Assembly: GCA_003024785.1 (NCBI GenBank)
Contig: PUQB01000268.1
Coordinates: 124,001 to 188,000, forward strand
Source: Selaginella tamariscina
Lineage: Eukaryota; Streptophyta; Lycopodiopsida; Selaginellales; Selaginellaceae
DNA length: 64,000 bases
Reading direction: 5' to 3'
How positions within the stretch are numbered: position 1 is the first letter of the stretch; each line of letters begins with the position of its first letter. Made by a program: the position numbers and the translations under genes. The notes under the pieces were generated by a model. That model did not search any database and was not told the origin of the DNA. It was given only the letters and a program-made list of their open reading frames with translations. Positions 46,561 to 57,954 of the stretch are shown here, one piece after another.

Positions 46561-46594
46561 AAAGGTCAAAAGTATTTAAAATGGTAATCTCGTT
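46561..46594 (+). repeat. 34-bp perfect inverted repeat, left arm
   Basis: Starts aaaggtcaaaagtatttaaa; the reverse complement lies at 46736-46769. About 140 bp of TA repeats and smaller hairpins lie between. Probably the ends of a small foldback/MITE element just upstream of the cis-prenyltransferase exon. Confidence 0.85.
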
Positions 46595-46608
46595 CTCTTT
46601 TACACACA

Positions 46609-46641
<33 letters not shown>

Positions 46642-46735
46642 TCTGAGGTCTCCAAGTTGTCTATATTATCCACTTGCATTAGCCACCATCTGAACAAGTG
46701 GATATCCCTGTTCAGATGGATATCCACCAGTGGTA

Positions 46736-46769
46736 AACGAGATTACCATTTTAAATACTTTTGACCTTT
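46736..46769 (-). repeat. 34-bp perfect inverted repeat, right arm
   Basis: Exact reverse complement of 46561-46594. Nested hairpins lie next to it: ccatctgaac/gttcagatgg at 46686-46719 and ccatctgaacaggga/tccctgttcagatgg at 46853-46898. Confidence 0.85.
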
Positions 46770-47519
46770 AAAATGATAATTTCGTTTATATATATATATA
46801 TATATTATTCTGAATTCTCCAAGTTGCTTATATTATTCACTTGTATTAATTACCATCTGAACAGGGATATCCACTTGTATTTTTCCCTGTTCAGATGGTG
46901 GCTGTCCTTTTAGTTTGTTGGCTCCTGTATACCTTGTGTGCTGTTTGTTGTGTAGTACCTGTATAGCAGTAACTGCAGTAATAAGAACATAATTAAATTT
47001 CATCATCCTAATTATCGATTCCATAGTCTAATCTGAAAATAAGTTTCAAAATTACCGTCAATATAATCTTCATTTAGAAGGTATTCCTTTAATCTTATAC
47101 CAAATATTCTTAATAATTAGCAATTTTAATTATATAATTCATAATTTTATAATAAATAATTTAAAGAAAGAATATTTTTTAAATATACATGTAAAGACAG
47201 AATATTCTCTAAACATTGTAATTGACCCTTCAATAAATTATAGCATTGGTGAATAAAAAATTAATAACATTATAAAAGTAAAAAGTATTAAGTTACGTAT
47301 TAAGTTTATACATTCCTTTGCAGTTTTATTAATTATGACTTAATAAATGTTTCTTGACATCCACCCATATTGAATGGATTTAACATTTATAAAACATGCT
47401 GATTGGAAACCATTTTTTTTTAGACATTCATTATATCTTTCGCTCTCTTTTTTATGTCGCCTTTTTTGCGATTTGAACTTTAGGTATGTTGATAATTTAA
47501 CTCATTTAAATAGGCTGGT
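46770..47519. other. AT-rich region with a second copy of the hairpin motif
   Basis: Holds the second ccatctgaacaggga hairpin (46853-46898) and otherwise unremarkable AT-rich DNA. No gene was recognised. The ORF at 47374-47556 runs into the inverted repeat and is not credible. Confidence 0.5.
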
Positions 47520-47598
47520 TGAGTCTTTTTACCCACATATCTCACATATCCCATAATCTTTACCCAGGTAATCAACTCATTAGGTTAGAACTATGACA
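47520..47598 (-). repeat. inverted repeat, right copy
   Basis: Reverse complement of 41541-41616 (ends gaactatgaca). Confidence 0.85.
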
Positions 47599-48030
47599 TG
47601 TTATATGACACATATGAGATGATCATTAGTTTTTGAAGATCTTTATAAAGGTTTTTGATTCTTTTGTTTAACAAAGTGTGGGGTTTACACTTCCATATCA
47701 CTATGACTTTTATGTCATTTGTGCTCATCACTACTGACTTTTATGTCATCTACACTTATTAATGTCGTTTTAATTTCTTTCTGCCACCTTATTTTAGGCC
47801 AAAAGGGTGTTGTAATTATGTACTTGTGACAACAAGTCCTTTTAACTCTGGAACAACAGTCTCCCAATAGTCGACCACATGCTTATATAATTCTGAGTAA
47901 CCATACCTAGATCTAAGAGAATTAAGGGCACGTTAATATTGGAAGCCTTTTGGAGAGCAGCGTGTGGAGACTAAAGACAGTTCGGGTGGTTTTGTGAGGG
48001 TCTCTAGTTTGTACATAGTGGTGCCTAACA
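47599..48030 (+). repeat. probable LTR of a further retrotransposon
   Basis: Ends gtgcctaaca directly before an initiator-Met-like primer site. Contains a TATA-like gcttatataatt at about 47880. The start is not proved; tgttatatgacac at 47599 is a guess. No partner LTR is seen in the window. Confidence 0.45.
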
Positions 48031-48032
48031 AT

Positions 48033-48044
48033 TGGTATCGGAGG
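48033..48044 (+). promoter_or_regulatory. primer binding site, initiator tRNA-Met type
   Basis: tggtatcggagg, one mismatch from the usual plant TGGTATCAGAG(C), two bases after the LTR-like end. Confidence 0.6.
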
Positions 48045-48380
48045 AAGGTTCGAGATGAGTGCCTGGTGGGAAGGAGAGGATAATACCACGGCAAATTGTG
48101 CAAGGAAGGGTTCATTGGTGGCAAGGACAAGTATATGCCTAAGAGATGGAGCGTGGAGAGGAGCACAAAGGAGACTTATCTAAACCACAAGGTAAATTTC
48201 TATTTGTTCTTGCTCAACAGGTAAACTGCATGGCATGGGAAGAGCCACACACACGTGCTATTGTGGTGGAGGGATGACTTGGTGAGCGTCCAATGTGAGT
48301 TCTTGTGGATAGCATGAGCAGAGATAACTTTATGTCAACAAAGTTAGTGGAGTAATGCAACTTGCCCACAAAGACTGTGC

Positions 48381-49020
48381 CTCAATATGAATTTGAGGGC
48401 TCAGTTATCACACATAGCTATAGTGCTTGTGTGAAGGAGTTACAGCTGGAGGTTGGCAAAACCCAGCTGGTGGAGCTGCGTGAAGAGCCTCAATACGAGA
48501 TTGAGGTCTTAGCTATCACACAGAGCTACAGTGCTTGTGTGGAGGAGTTACAGTTGTAGGTTGGCAAAACCCAGCTGGTGGAGCTGCACGAAGACTGTGC
48601 CTCAATACGAGATTGAGGGCTTAGCTATCACACAGACCTATAGTGCTTGTGTGGAGGAGTTACAGCTGTAGGTTGGTAAAACCCAGCTGGTGGAGTTGCA
48701 CGAAGACTGTGCCTCAATATGAGATTGAGGGCTTAGTTGTCACACAGTTGGCTAAATTGCTTGTGTGGAGGAGTTACAGCTGTAGGTTAGCAAAACCCAG
48801 CTGGTGGAGTTGCACGAAGATTGTGCCTCAATATGAGATTGAGGGCTCAATTGTTACACAATTGGCTAAATTGCTTGTGTGGAGGAATTACAGCTGTAGG
48901 TTGGCAAAACCCAGCTGGTGGAGTTGCATGAAGACTGTGCCTCAATACGAGATTGAGGGCTCAGTTGTCACACAGTTGGCTAAATTGTTTGCGTGGAGGA
49001 GTTACAGCTAGAGGTTAGCA
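48381..49020 (+). repeat. minisatellite, unit 108-114 bp, 5.7 copies
   Basis: Units start with ctcaata at 48381, 48489, 48601, 48713, 48827 and 48941. Each contains gagattgaggg, acagttggctaaa or acagctatag, gtggaggagttacag and aaaacccagctggtggagtt. Neighbouring units are about 90% alike. The last three share the ttggctaaattgc variant, so the array grew stepwise. The ORFs at 48362 and 48643 are readings through the repeat. Confidence 0.92.
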
Positions 49021-49022
49021 AA

Positions 49023-49300
49023 ACCTACAGGATATCCCTATAGAATATGCATACATGATATGCCTACAGGATATGCCTATAGGATAAGGGACATTATTTT
49101 GGGCTCATGACTAGATTAGCTCTTGCCTAGATTAGCTCTTAAAGTTGTGAGCATAAAAGCTCCGACCTAATTGTTGTACAATCAATTACTATTAACACTA
49201 GTCATTCTATAATCATTCTTGTCTTGTTCCTTGCTTCCTGTTCTCGTCTTGTTCCTAGTTCCTGTCCTGCTCTTATCTTGTTCCTAGTTTGTTATGACTC
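49023..49300 (+). repeat. family B LTR, 5' part
   Basis: Matches 55740-56149: cctacaggatatgcctatag, ggataagggacatta, gattagctcttgc and the cttgttcctagttcctg stretch. Confidence 0.85.
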
Positions 49301-49309
49301 GTATAACAA

Positions 49310-49432
49310 ATCAAAGAATATTCCTTAGAAAGGTATAAGCCAGAATATTCTTAAAGAGCTATATCTTATAAGCATATTTTGTATCCCATATCCTATATCC
49401 TATATCGAGTCATGACAACCTGCACAAAAAAC
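49310..49432 (-). repeat. family B LTR start, inverted
   Basis: Read in reverse it begins tgtcatgactcgatatagga and continues with the gatat-rich LTR start. It faces the LTR at 49023-49300 head on. Confidence 0.75.
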
Positions 49433-50139
49433 ATATGACTATGTTGAGAGTTATGGTTCAGTAGAGGGATCTAGCTCAAACAATGTACAAGTGTCCTCAA
49501 CATCAAATAGGCTTCTTTGTCATTTGCTTTTACAAATCGACAATTGTGCAAGCAAGAATAAATCATTTTAGTTAAAAGGTTTTTTCAAGCTTATACTTAC
49601 TTTTATTTTCTAATACATACTACCATACTTGTCAATGCTTGTTGCTAAAGGTGTGTTTGAGACAGTTTCCTTATGGTTGGTCACACTCATGAAGATATTA
49701 ATGCATTCATTAGTAAGGTCTCCAACTCTATAAAAAGAACAAGTGCTTACCTTACTACATATGATGAATCTTTTTGAAAATTATATCTCCAAAAAAAGTT
49801 GTGCTTTGTTTGTGATTGAAGTGCAAGATTTTAAAAAGTTTTTCAATGAGTATATCAAAGAGGGGAGCAATTCTTTAACTGGCCACCTTGTGCCATTACA
49901 ATTCTTCTTCTTCACAAGAAATAGTATATTTATTATGCAATACAAGTTACAACCATTAAAATATGAATGGTTACCAAAAGAGGGCTTAATGCTTTTTAAA
50001 AGTAGAGAGGATGGAAACCCACTTCAACCAAACCCTATTCCATTGAGTGCCCAATTCAATGAGTAAGAACTTATTATTAATGGTATCAAAAAGTATGTGA
50101 CATGGCTTCAAAAATCGATGCTAAAGAATTTCAATAAGG

Positions 50140-50714
50140 TAACTGCAATGCCAGTTCTTAACAATGCAAAAGAGTAACAGAGTTTCTTGGGCATGGTTAG
50201 TTATTACCAGCGGTATGTCAAGGATTATGCCAAGAAAGCTTCTCCGTTAACTAGGTTGCTGAGGAAGGACGTTCCCTTTGCATGAAGTGCTTGAGAGAAG
50301 AGCAATTTTCAAGCTTTGAAATAAGCTTTGGTACGTGCACCAGTTTTATGTATTGTAGATCCCTCTAAGCCTTATGAGGTATCGTGTGATGCAAGTGGAG
50401 TGGCCATTAGAGTTGTACTTATGCAAAAGGGAAGGCCTATTGCTTATGAGAGTCGTACTTTGAATCCTGTAGAGCAACGGTACTCAACATATGAGCAAGA
50501 ATTACTGGCTATTGTTAATGCATTACGAGTTTGGAGGCACTATCTTTATGGTGCAAGTTTTAAGGTGTTTACAAATCACAAGCCTTTGGTGTATTTGTTC
50601 ACACAAAAAAAGTTGTCGACAAGCTCGCTGGATGGTTAAGCTCATGGAGTTTGGCTTAGAACTTAGAAACATTTAGAGTTTGTGCAAGAGTTTAGTTTAG
50701 AGTCTACTGGTTAA
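50140..50714 (+). pseudogene. RT-end/RNase H fragment of a gypsy element
   Basis: SFLGMVSYYQRYVKDYAKKA, PSKPYEVSCDASGVAI, GRPIAYESRTLNPVEQRYST, YEQELLAIVNALRVWRHYL and FKVFTNHKPLVYLF are typical RNase H blocks in order. The catalytic CDAS Asp and the Glu of EQELLAI are kept. Stops lie near 50175, 50285 and 50320. Inserted between the two parts of the family B 5' LTR; not clearly the same family. Confidence 0.85.
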
Positions 50715-50859
50715 GTCCTGCTCCTAAGTTAAACCTCCTTACTCTTGAATCGTGTCTTGACAGTTTGATAGTAACTGCTTTCATAGCTCCCCAATTTTTG
50801 ATTACTTTTTTTTTCTTGATTCTTCTCCTTCGTTTTCCTCTTTTTTTCTTTCACAAATC

Positions 50860-51822
50860 ATGATCGATTTTGAGCAATTTCAACTCGAGCACCAAATGTT
50901 CCTTCATGAGCTGGCCACTTTGCGCCAAGTGGCCACAAATCTGCAAGGTTCCACCAACATGGCGCATGCAGTTGTTGATGCATCCTCCAAGGCTGCTACA
51001 CATGCTCTCTCTCAAGCATCCGTGGTTTCTTCTCCATTGAACTCTTCTTCGGAGTCGAAAATCAGCATGCTGGAAAAGTTTAGTGGCAATCGCGCTAATT
51101 TTCAAGGTTTTCTGAATCAGATCAGGCTTTTGATATGCATGCAATCACGCCGCTACTCAACTAATGCATAAAAGGTTGGCCTTTTGGCATCCTTACTAGT
51201 TGGATCCCCACGAGCTTGGGTTGCCCCTTTGCTGGAGTGTGACAACTCATTGATGGAAGATTTTGAAGGATTCATGGCTGCCTTTGAAGCATGCTTTGGA
51301 GATCTCGATAAGTACCATTCCGCATGCACGAAGTTAAGGAAGCTCACACAAGGATTTCGACTAGCTTCCGTCTATACATCCGAATTTCAGCAACTTTACA
51401 CGAACATTCCATGAGATGTGACTGTATTGATCGAACACTTTCATTTTGGGTTGAAAGATGACATGAAGGACCTTCTCCTTATGTTATCGGATGCCCAAAC
51501 CTTAGCAGAGATTATGCAACAAGCCGTTCGCTGCGATAACCGTTTGTTTGAGCGTCTTCAGGAAAAATCTCGTCAACAGTTCCTGCAATCCAATCCTGTA
51601 GCTGTAGCACATGTTCCTACGACACCTTCTGGAGTAGTTCCTATGGAGGTTGACAAATACAAGCATGGCCCACTTTCAGCTGTTGAGAAGCAACGTCGTC
51701 GTGGCGAAACTTATGCTTGTATTGTGGTGAAGCAGGACACAAGGTGGCAGAATGTCCTGTTAAAGCCAGGAAGTTCAAGACGTAAGAAGTTAAAGCTGAA
51801 GTTCAATGTCCACTTTGTCTAG
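50860..51822 (+). pseudogene. gag: gag of the family B element
   Basis: Frame stays the same across two stops, TAA at 51169-51171 and TGA at 51412-51414, where relatives would have Gln or similar and Trp (QLYTNIP then DVTVLIEHF). Both are single transitions. A zinc knuckle (CLYCGEAGHKVAEC) can be read at about 51712-51755, one base out of frame. A PMEVDK stretch precedes it. Confidence 0.88.
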
Positions 51823-51913
51823 GAGCCGCGAAGTTGGACGTAGGTGCAGGCTCCATTGGTGCTACTCATACCATCCCATCACTCAAGTTTCCTATATACA
51901 TTCGCCTCAATGA

Positions 51914-52217
51914 TTAAGAGCTCAAGGAGTTTGCCCTATTAGACACTGGTGCAAATGTATGCTTCATGAATGACACTTTTGCAACTCAGCATGGCATTGT
52001 GGTGGTGAAGTTGAAGCGTGCAATTCCTGTAGAGGTTGTAGATGGTCGTCTAATTGTTTCTTGTGTAGTTACTTATGCTACCACACCTCTCTCTTGCACT
52101 CATGGCGCATTCAACTGTTCAATTTCCTTCAACTTGATCAAGACTCAGACGACTCCCATCATTTTGGGCATGCCATGGTTCGTGGTTTACAAATCCTTAG
52201 ATCGGCTGGAGGTCTAG
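51914..52217 (+). pseudogene. aspartic protease of the family B element
   Basis: LLDTGANVCFMND with catalytic DTGA at 51942-51953, followed by VEVVDGR, TYATTPL, FNLIKTQTTPIILGMPW. The flap and second-half ILG(M)PW motif are kept. Confidence 0.85.
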
Positions 52218-52859
52218 GATGCTCACGTTTTCCTCTCCGGCAGCCATGATCAATCCTGTACCTTTTTGCGTGTAGGATATGACCTTAGTGTCTGAGGCAG
52301 TACAAAGCTACAGGATTAATCGTGCCTATTCCTATATCAATGTTGAAGATTCCTCCTCGATAGGATTCACTTTATGTTAGTTTGTCAGCACATCCGCAAG
52401 CTCTATCCACTCTTATAAGTTCACGGATATCTATACAGGGTTTTTCCAATCCTATATTAATGCCGAAGGTTCCTCCTCAACAGAATCCACCTCCTGTCAA
52501 TTCATCAGCACATTCTTAGGCTCTCCTCACTCCTGTGCATTCACATACTTCTGTATAGGATTCTTCCAATTCTGTACACTCGCCAACATCCACACAGGTT
52601 TTCTCCAATCCTGCCTATTTTCATTACTTTGCTTCTTTCCTTCCCCCAATGTTCCTTCATTCACAGCTCCCTCCTTCTCCTCTCTGAGTTCTTACCACTA
52701 CTATGCATGAACTTGCCACTGATCCTGCCTCTTTTCATCTCTTTGCTTTTTAAGTAACTCCTACATCCTCTTTTACCTCTCCTGTTTCTGACTCTCCTGT
52801 TTTTCAATCCCCTTCTCCTCCTACTTCTTCTTTGCCATTCAAGTATCACTCCTTCCAGA

Positions 52860-53700
52860 ACATTTTTGATAAGCACAAGGCTGTAGTTCTTTCTATTCAC
52901 ATGTCCTACGACTGTCTTATCGATTTTGCAGAAGGGAAGACACCACTGTTCGGACCGATTTATGCACTGTCACTTACCGAATTGAAGGTTCTTTGCTAGT
53001 ACATCGAGGACAACTTGGCATCCGGCTTCATTCGTCACTCAAAGTCCCCTGCAGGAGCACCTATCTTCTTTGTCAAGAAGAAAAATGGGAGTTTGTGGAC
53101 TAAAAAGGTTTGAATTGAGTCACCATCCGGAACCAGTACCCATTACCATTGATCTTGGAACTTCTCGATCAGTTACAAGGAGGCAAAGGTGTTCATGAAG
53201 ATCGACTTACGAGGGCCTTTCGTATAAGGTATGGACATTTTGAGTACATGGTGATGCCTTTCGGACTTACAAATGCCCCAGCCGTGTTCCAACACATAGT
53301 GAACGACATCTTTTGTGACTTCTTGGACCAGTTTATGGTGATCTACCACGATGATAATTTGATTTTTCTAAGGATTAGGCAGCACATGACAAGCATGTAC
53401 GACTAGTTCTACAGACGCTTCATGAGCATAGCATGTATGCCAAGTTGGAGAAGTATTTTTTTTTTCAGGAATACTGTGGAGTTCTTGAGCTACATCATCT
53501 CTCCTGCTGGCGTTTCCATAGACATGAACAAGGTGAAGACTATCGTGGAGTGGAAGAGGCCCAAGTTTGTACGAGACATACAATGTTTCCTTGGCTTTGC
53601 AAACTTCTCCAAGCGTGTGTACTTCCACTCACGGAACTCACCAAGTGCACAGGGGATTTCTCTTGGTCCGATAAGCAGAACATGCATTCACAATACTTAA
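52860..53700 (+). pseudogene. reverse transcriptase of the family B element
   Basis: Order: [45 protein letters not shown], then [11 protein letters not shown], in which the YLDD catalytic box reads YHDD, and YIISPAGVSIDMNKVKTI. At least three frame changes or stops, including at 53110 and 53405. Confidence 0.85.
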
Positions 53701-54287
53701 GGACGCCTTCACGACAACTCCAATTTTAGCACATCCTGATCCTTCTCGTCCCTTCTTTGTTGAAGTAGATGCTTCGGACTTTGTAATAGGTTTTTCCTAT
53801 CACAAGTTGGAGAAGACAAGTTACTCCATCTTATAGCCTTTCACTCTTGTAAATTCCTTTCGGTGGAGATTAATTACAAGATTCATGACAAGGAACTCAA
53901 GGCCATTGTGGATTCGTTCGAGTGGCGGCACTTCCTAGAAGGTGCTACACATCCTATACAAATTCTTATGGATCACAACAACCTGGAGTTTTTTCAAACG
54001 GCTTAAGTTCTTAGTTGGCAACAGGCTAGGGGCAAAATTCTTATCACATTTTGATTTTGTCATCATTTACAGGCCTAGTTTTCGGAATGGCAAAGCGGAT
54101 GCATTGTCTAAGCGCTCTTACCTTGCACCAACCCTGGGCAATCTTGCATATGACTATCAAAAGCAAGTGTTGTTGGGTTCTGATCGATTTCGGCTTGTGG
54201 CACTACAGATTCATCAGGCTCCAACAGATTCATCAGGCTCCAACAGATTCAACACTTTTACAGGACATCCGTTTGCAATTGGTGCGT
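53701..54287 (+). pseudogene. RNase H of the family B element
   Basis: [10 protein letters not shown] near 53765, then HDKELKAIVDSFEWRHFLEG and, after a shift, SHFDFVIIYRPSFRNGKADA at 54040-54105. Consistent with RNase H between RT and integrase. Confidence 0.78.
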
Positions 54288-54965
54288 TCTAACTGCCCAT
54301 TAGTTTGTGGATGATATCCTGAAGAAAGATTCGCTTTAACTTGTAGACTCTGGAGAAGCTCTCGCCAAAATCTGGACATGAATTGTGGGCCTCGATCAGA
54401 AACAATGCTCTCATGAAGACCATGATGTTAAAACACTTCGCGGATCACCAACTCAGCAGTTGTCTGGCCTGTAGCCGCCTTGTTACATGGTAAAAATGAG
54501 CATGTTTGGTGAAACAATCAACCACCAGAAGAACTGCATCAAATCCATGAGAAGGAGGAAGATCTGTGAGGAAATCTATAAAAATGGACCTACAAGGAGC
54601 AGAGGGACATAAAGAGGACAAAAAGATCAGAGGGCGCGTGACGAGGCATCTTCGACTTGTTGTGTGTTCACAACTCCATACAAACTTTTCCACAAAACCT
54701 CGCAACCTAGGCCACCAATAGTTGCGAGTCACCAACTCAACTGTCTTGGCCACACCAAAATGTTCTGTAGCCAGGGTATCATGACATCCTGTACCACACG
54801 AGTCATGTAAACACCAACATGAATGTATAGGAGACCTTCCCGGTACAGGAGTCCGTCTTGTATGGCAAACAACCTATAGTCTGTATGGGAACTGGAGAAG
54901 AGAAGCTTGCGATGTCAAAACTAATGTGTGAGAACATATTCTTTACCAAGTCGTCTGTAGCCCTG
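54288..54965 (-). pseudogene. integrase segment, inverted in place
   Basis: This ~680-bp stretch reads in reverse (MAKTVELVTRNYWWPRLRGF, SHGFDAVLLVVDCFTKHAH), although the element reads forward on both sides. The copy at 24330-25358 shows the undisturbed order. Breakpoints lie just after aattggt and just before gagcagtat. Confidence 0.85.
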
Positions 54966-55720
54966 GAGCAGTATCTTTGCTGCTTCATCAGTTACCAACA
55001 GGACAACTAATTGGACCTTCTTCCTATGGCAGAGTTTGCTTACAGCAACTTTGTTTATGCATCTACAGGCCAGACACCTTTCTTTGCTCTTACATGCTAC
55101 CACCCACGTTTTGACTTTGCTCCTCATGCTTCTCCTTCTTCTGCTCCTGCAGTACAAGATCGTCTCCAGCATCTTCGTCAGATACAGGATGATCTCCGAA
55201 TTCATCTTTAATAGGCACAGGAACGGTATAAGCGTTGTGCTAATGCTCATTGTCAGCCAACACCTGCATACAAGATTGGTGATCTTGTGTGGCTTCTTCG
55301 TTGGCATATTCGCACCCACCAAGCCTTCTTCTAAGTTATATTTTCAATAATTGGGCCCTTACAGGATTGTGGCTGAGGTCAATCTTGTAGCTTTCCGACT
55401 GGAGCTATCATCTACTGTGAAACTTCATCCCATGTTTCAAACCTCTTTGCTGGAACCGTATCATCCTTCTTCTCTTCCTGGTCGTGCTTCTTCTCCTCCC
55501 CCTATTGTAGTCATTAATGATGAAGCTAAGTATGAAGTTGCAGCCATCCTTGATTCTCGTCTTCATCACTACCAACTTCAATACTTGGTGGATTGGAAAG
55601 GTTATTTTACCTACTGATTGCACTTGGGAACTGCATCCAATTTACTCCATGTTTCTTCTAACGTTGCTGCATTCCATCAGAGTTATCCTGCTAAACCAGG
55701 TCCCAGTACTTGTGGAACTC
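54966..55720 (+). pseudogene. integrase C-terminus and chromodomain of the family B element
   Basis: LPMAEFAYSNFVYASTGQTP, YKIGDLVWLL, GPYRIVAEV, KLHPMFQTSLLEPYH form the core end and GPY/F module. At 55517 a chromodomain follows: EAKYEVAAILDSRLHHYQLQ, YLVDWKGY, then a one-base shift before DCTWE-like residues. Chromodomains here direct integration to marked chromatin. Confidence 0.85.
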
Positions 55721-55723
55721 GTC

Positions 55724-55739
55724 CTTAGGGATGAGGTGC
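55724..55739 (+). promoter_or_regulatory. polypurine tract of the family B element
   Basis: ttagggatgaggtgc directly before TGTCACGACC. Confidence 0.6.
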
Positions 55740-56149
55740 TGTCACGACCCGATACAGGATACATGATACAAAATACGGGATACAGGATACAGGATACAGG
55801 ATATACCTATAGGATAAGGGACACTATTTTTGGCTCATGACTAGATTAGTTCCTACCTAGATTAGCTCTTGGATTTGTTAGCATAAAAAGCTCTGACCTA
55901 ATTATGTACAATCGGTTATTATCAACACTAGTCATTCTACAATCATTCTTGTCTTGTTCTTGTCTTGCTCTTTGCTTCATGTTTTCACCTTGTTCCTAGT
56001 TCCTGTCCTGTTCTTGTCTTGTTCCTAGTTCTTGTCCTACTCCTGAGTCAAGCCTTCTTGCTCTTGAATCCTGTCCTACTCTTGTCTTGTTCCTAATTCT
56101 TGTCCTACTCTTGAGTCAAGCCTCCTTGCTCTTGGATCATGGCTTGACA
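55740..56149 (+). repeat. family B 3' LTR
   Basis: 410 bp, tgtcacgacccgatacagga to catggcttgaca. The first ~60 bp are a run of gatacaggatac units; the last ~150 bp repeat cttgttcctagttcttgtcc. Confidence 0.9.
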
Positions 56150-57954
56150 CAGGATGCTGATAGTGCTTCTCATATTCCCAAATAGCCTCAAGTGCAAATG
56201 TGTTCATGAGAGCATTGTGTAAAAGTTGGAGGTGTTGTTTCCTCACTTTAAGATCACCCATAGGACTTGTCTTTGAGTGGGCTTCAGGGTTTCTAAAACA
56301 CATGGCCAATGACCTAATAGTGAAATTAGAGTCCCTAGACCAGTGTGGAAATGAAAAGTGTCTATATGATTCACAATTGTGTCCATGTGTTAGCACACCT
56401 ATCAATGAAATCAAAAGTTTTATGACATTTCTAAGGTACTTTGGTGTTGTCTTGTCATGGATCAAGCACATGTATTCTAATGAGAGTGACATAAAAAGCA
56501 TGCGGTGTGCATAGTATTAAAACTAACAAGTTTGTTGTGCAATCATGTGGGCCTCCATCTTCTTTTGAATGGCAATGATCCCCATCAAGGTTTTTGCACA
56601 AGCCTTTGCAACCTTCAATAATGTACAAATGTCACACTTGGAAAAGTTAGAGTGTTTTACAATCTTTACATCCTAAAATGAGTTTCATATGTTGTTGAAG
56701 GTATCAGTGCAGATTGTTTGGAGCCTCATCAACCTAAGGCACTTGTTCACATGTTCACACAATTTCAATTAAGTGTAAATTGAAGGCAAAACCTTGAGAT
56801 TTTCCCTAATCTTTGCATTTGTGGTACAGCATTTGTGTTTTGACCAGGTAAGTGTTCCCATGTACTGAGGTGCACACTCCATCTAGCCACTCATCTCTCC
56901 GACGGTAGAATGTGGTTTTTGGGATCTTGTATATAGTGTACTAAGCTTTGAAGCAAATGACCACCTTATTAAATACCATGGATTACTTTGATAACCTGTG
57001 TCTAAGGTCATTCCATCAATACACCCAATTAATGCAACATATACAAACTCATGCCTTTGCTTTTGGGTGAGCATATGTAAGGCATGTCTACATTGGGTAA
57101 TTTCATTCCTTTTCGCCATCTGACAACACTTCTTCAACATATACAATCATGAAACGCTTGCTAAAGATGTGGGATCCATCTTGACCCTCTTGCCCGAACT
57201 TATTAAGGTAGATTTGTAGCCCATGAATTACCTTTTTCTTATTATAGGACCAATGTAAGGAACCTCTTCAAACATGGGTTGTCCTTCTGGGTTGTTATTA
57301 TTGAAATCTAATCCTAAATATGTTGAACCATCTAGCTGTTTTAATTTAGATGTTTACCACCTCACGAGGGATCCCAGATGCAATGTGCCATTAGGTATAA
57401 CCTTTGTCACAACTACACCCACAAAGTAAGCCCCTAGTTTCTTTTTTGATACAGCTTCCATTGGATTGACAGCTGAGATGATGCCCCTCCCAACCTCGGT
57501 CTCATAAAGAAAAAGAATCACCTCATTCCTCATAACATGAAAAACATCATTTTGTGAACTCGTATTAATATTTGTTTATGACTCTACATTCTCTATGTCA
57601 GCCTTTACTTCATCCACATTCCACAATATAAAAGAACCCTCTTCAAATTCCATTTTAGAAACCTCAATGTGCTTGTAAATGGTGTTCACCCAAACATACA
57701 CACAAGACCCTTTGGTAAATATTATTACTTGACGTATTATCATCTCAAACTTATACAATTCCAGTGTCGTTGTTCCGAAGAAGATATACTTTATCTCTAA
57801 TATTAAATATATTAATCTGCACATAAATAATTATGTCATTTATGATATCTATTTATACAATGTGCAATAAAATCTGAATTGAATGTGCTTAATTTATATG
57901 CATGTGCAATGACATATAATTATGTATAAGGATAGATTATCATACTTGATTAAT
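56150..57954. other. degenerate, possibly transposon-derived region
   Basis: The minus strand shows coding-like words (HSTVGEMSG, HGNTYLVKTQMLYHKCKD, TCEQV, DEAPNNLH) over about 56600-57150, broken by many stops. I do not recognise the family. Plus-strand ORFs here are shadows. Confidence 0.35.

Larger units (their letters stand above)
50715..56149 (+). mobile_element. family B chromovirus (Ty3/gypsy with chromodomain), decayed
   Basis: From the last ~48 bp of the 5' LTR (ending gtgtcttgaca at about 50762) through gag, protease, RT, RNase H, integrase and chromodomain to the 3' LTR at 55740-56149. Gag has an FSGNRANFQGFLNQIRLLI block like that of Tcn1/Sushi-type gags. The coding region has nonsense changes and indels, and one integrase segment is inverted. 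Confidence 0.88.

Noticed and set aside
48381-49020. CRISPR-like or protein-coding reading of the regular repeats
   Set aside because: Units are 108-114 bp with no spacer/repeat alternation and contain stop codons in most frames; it is a minisatellite in a eukaryotic genome.
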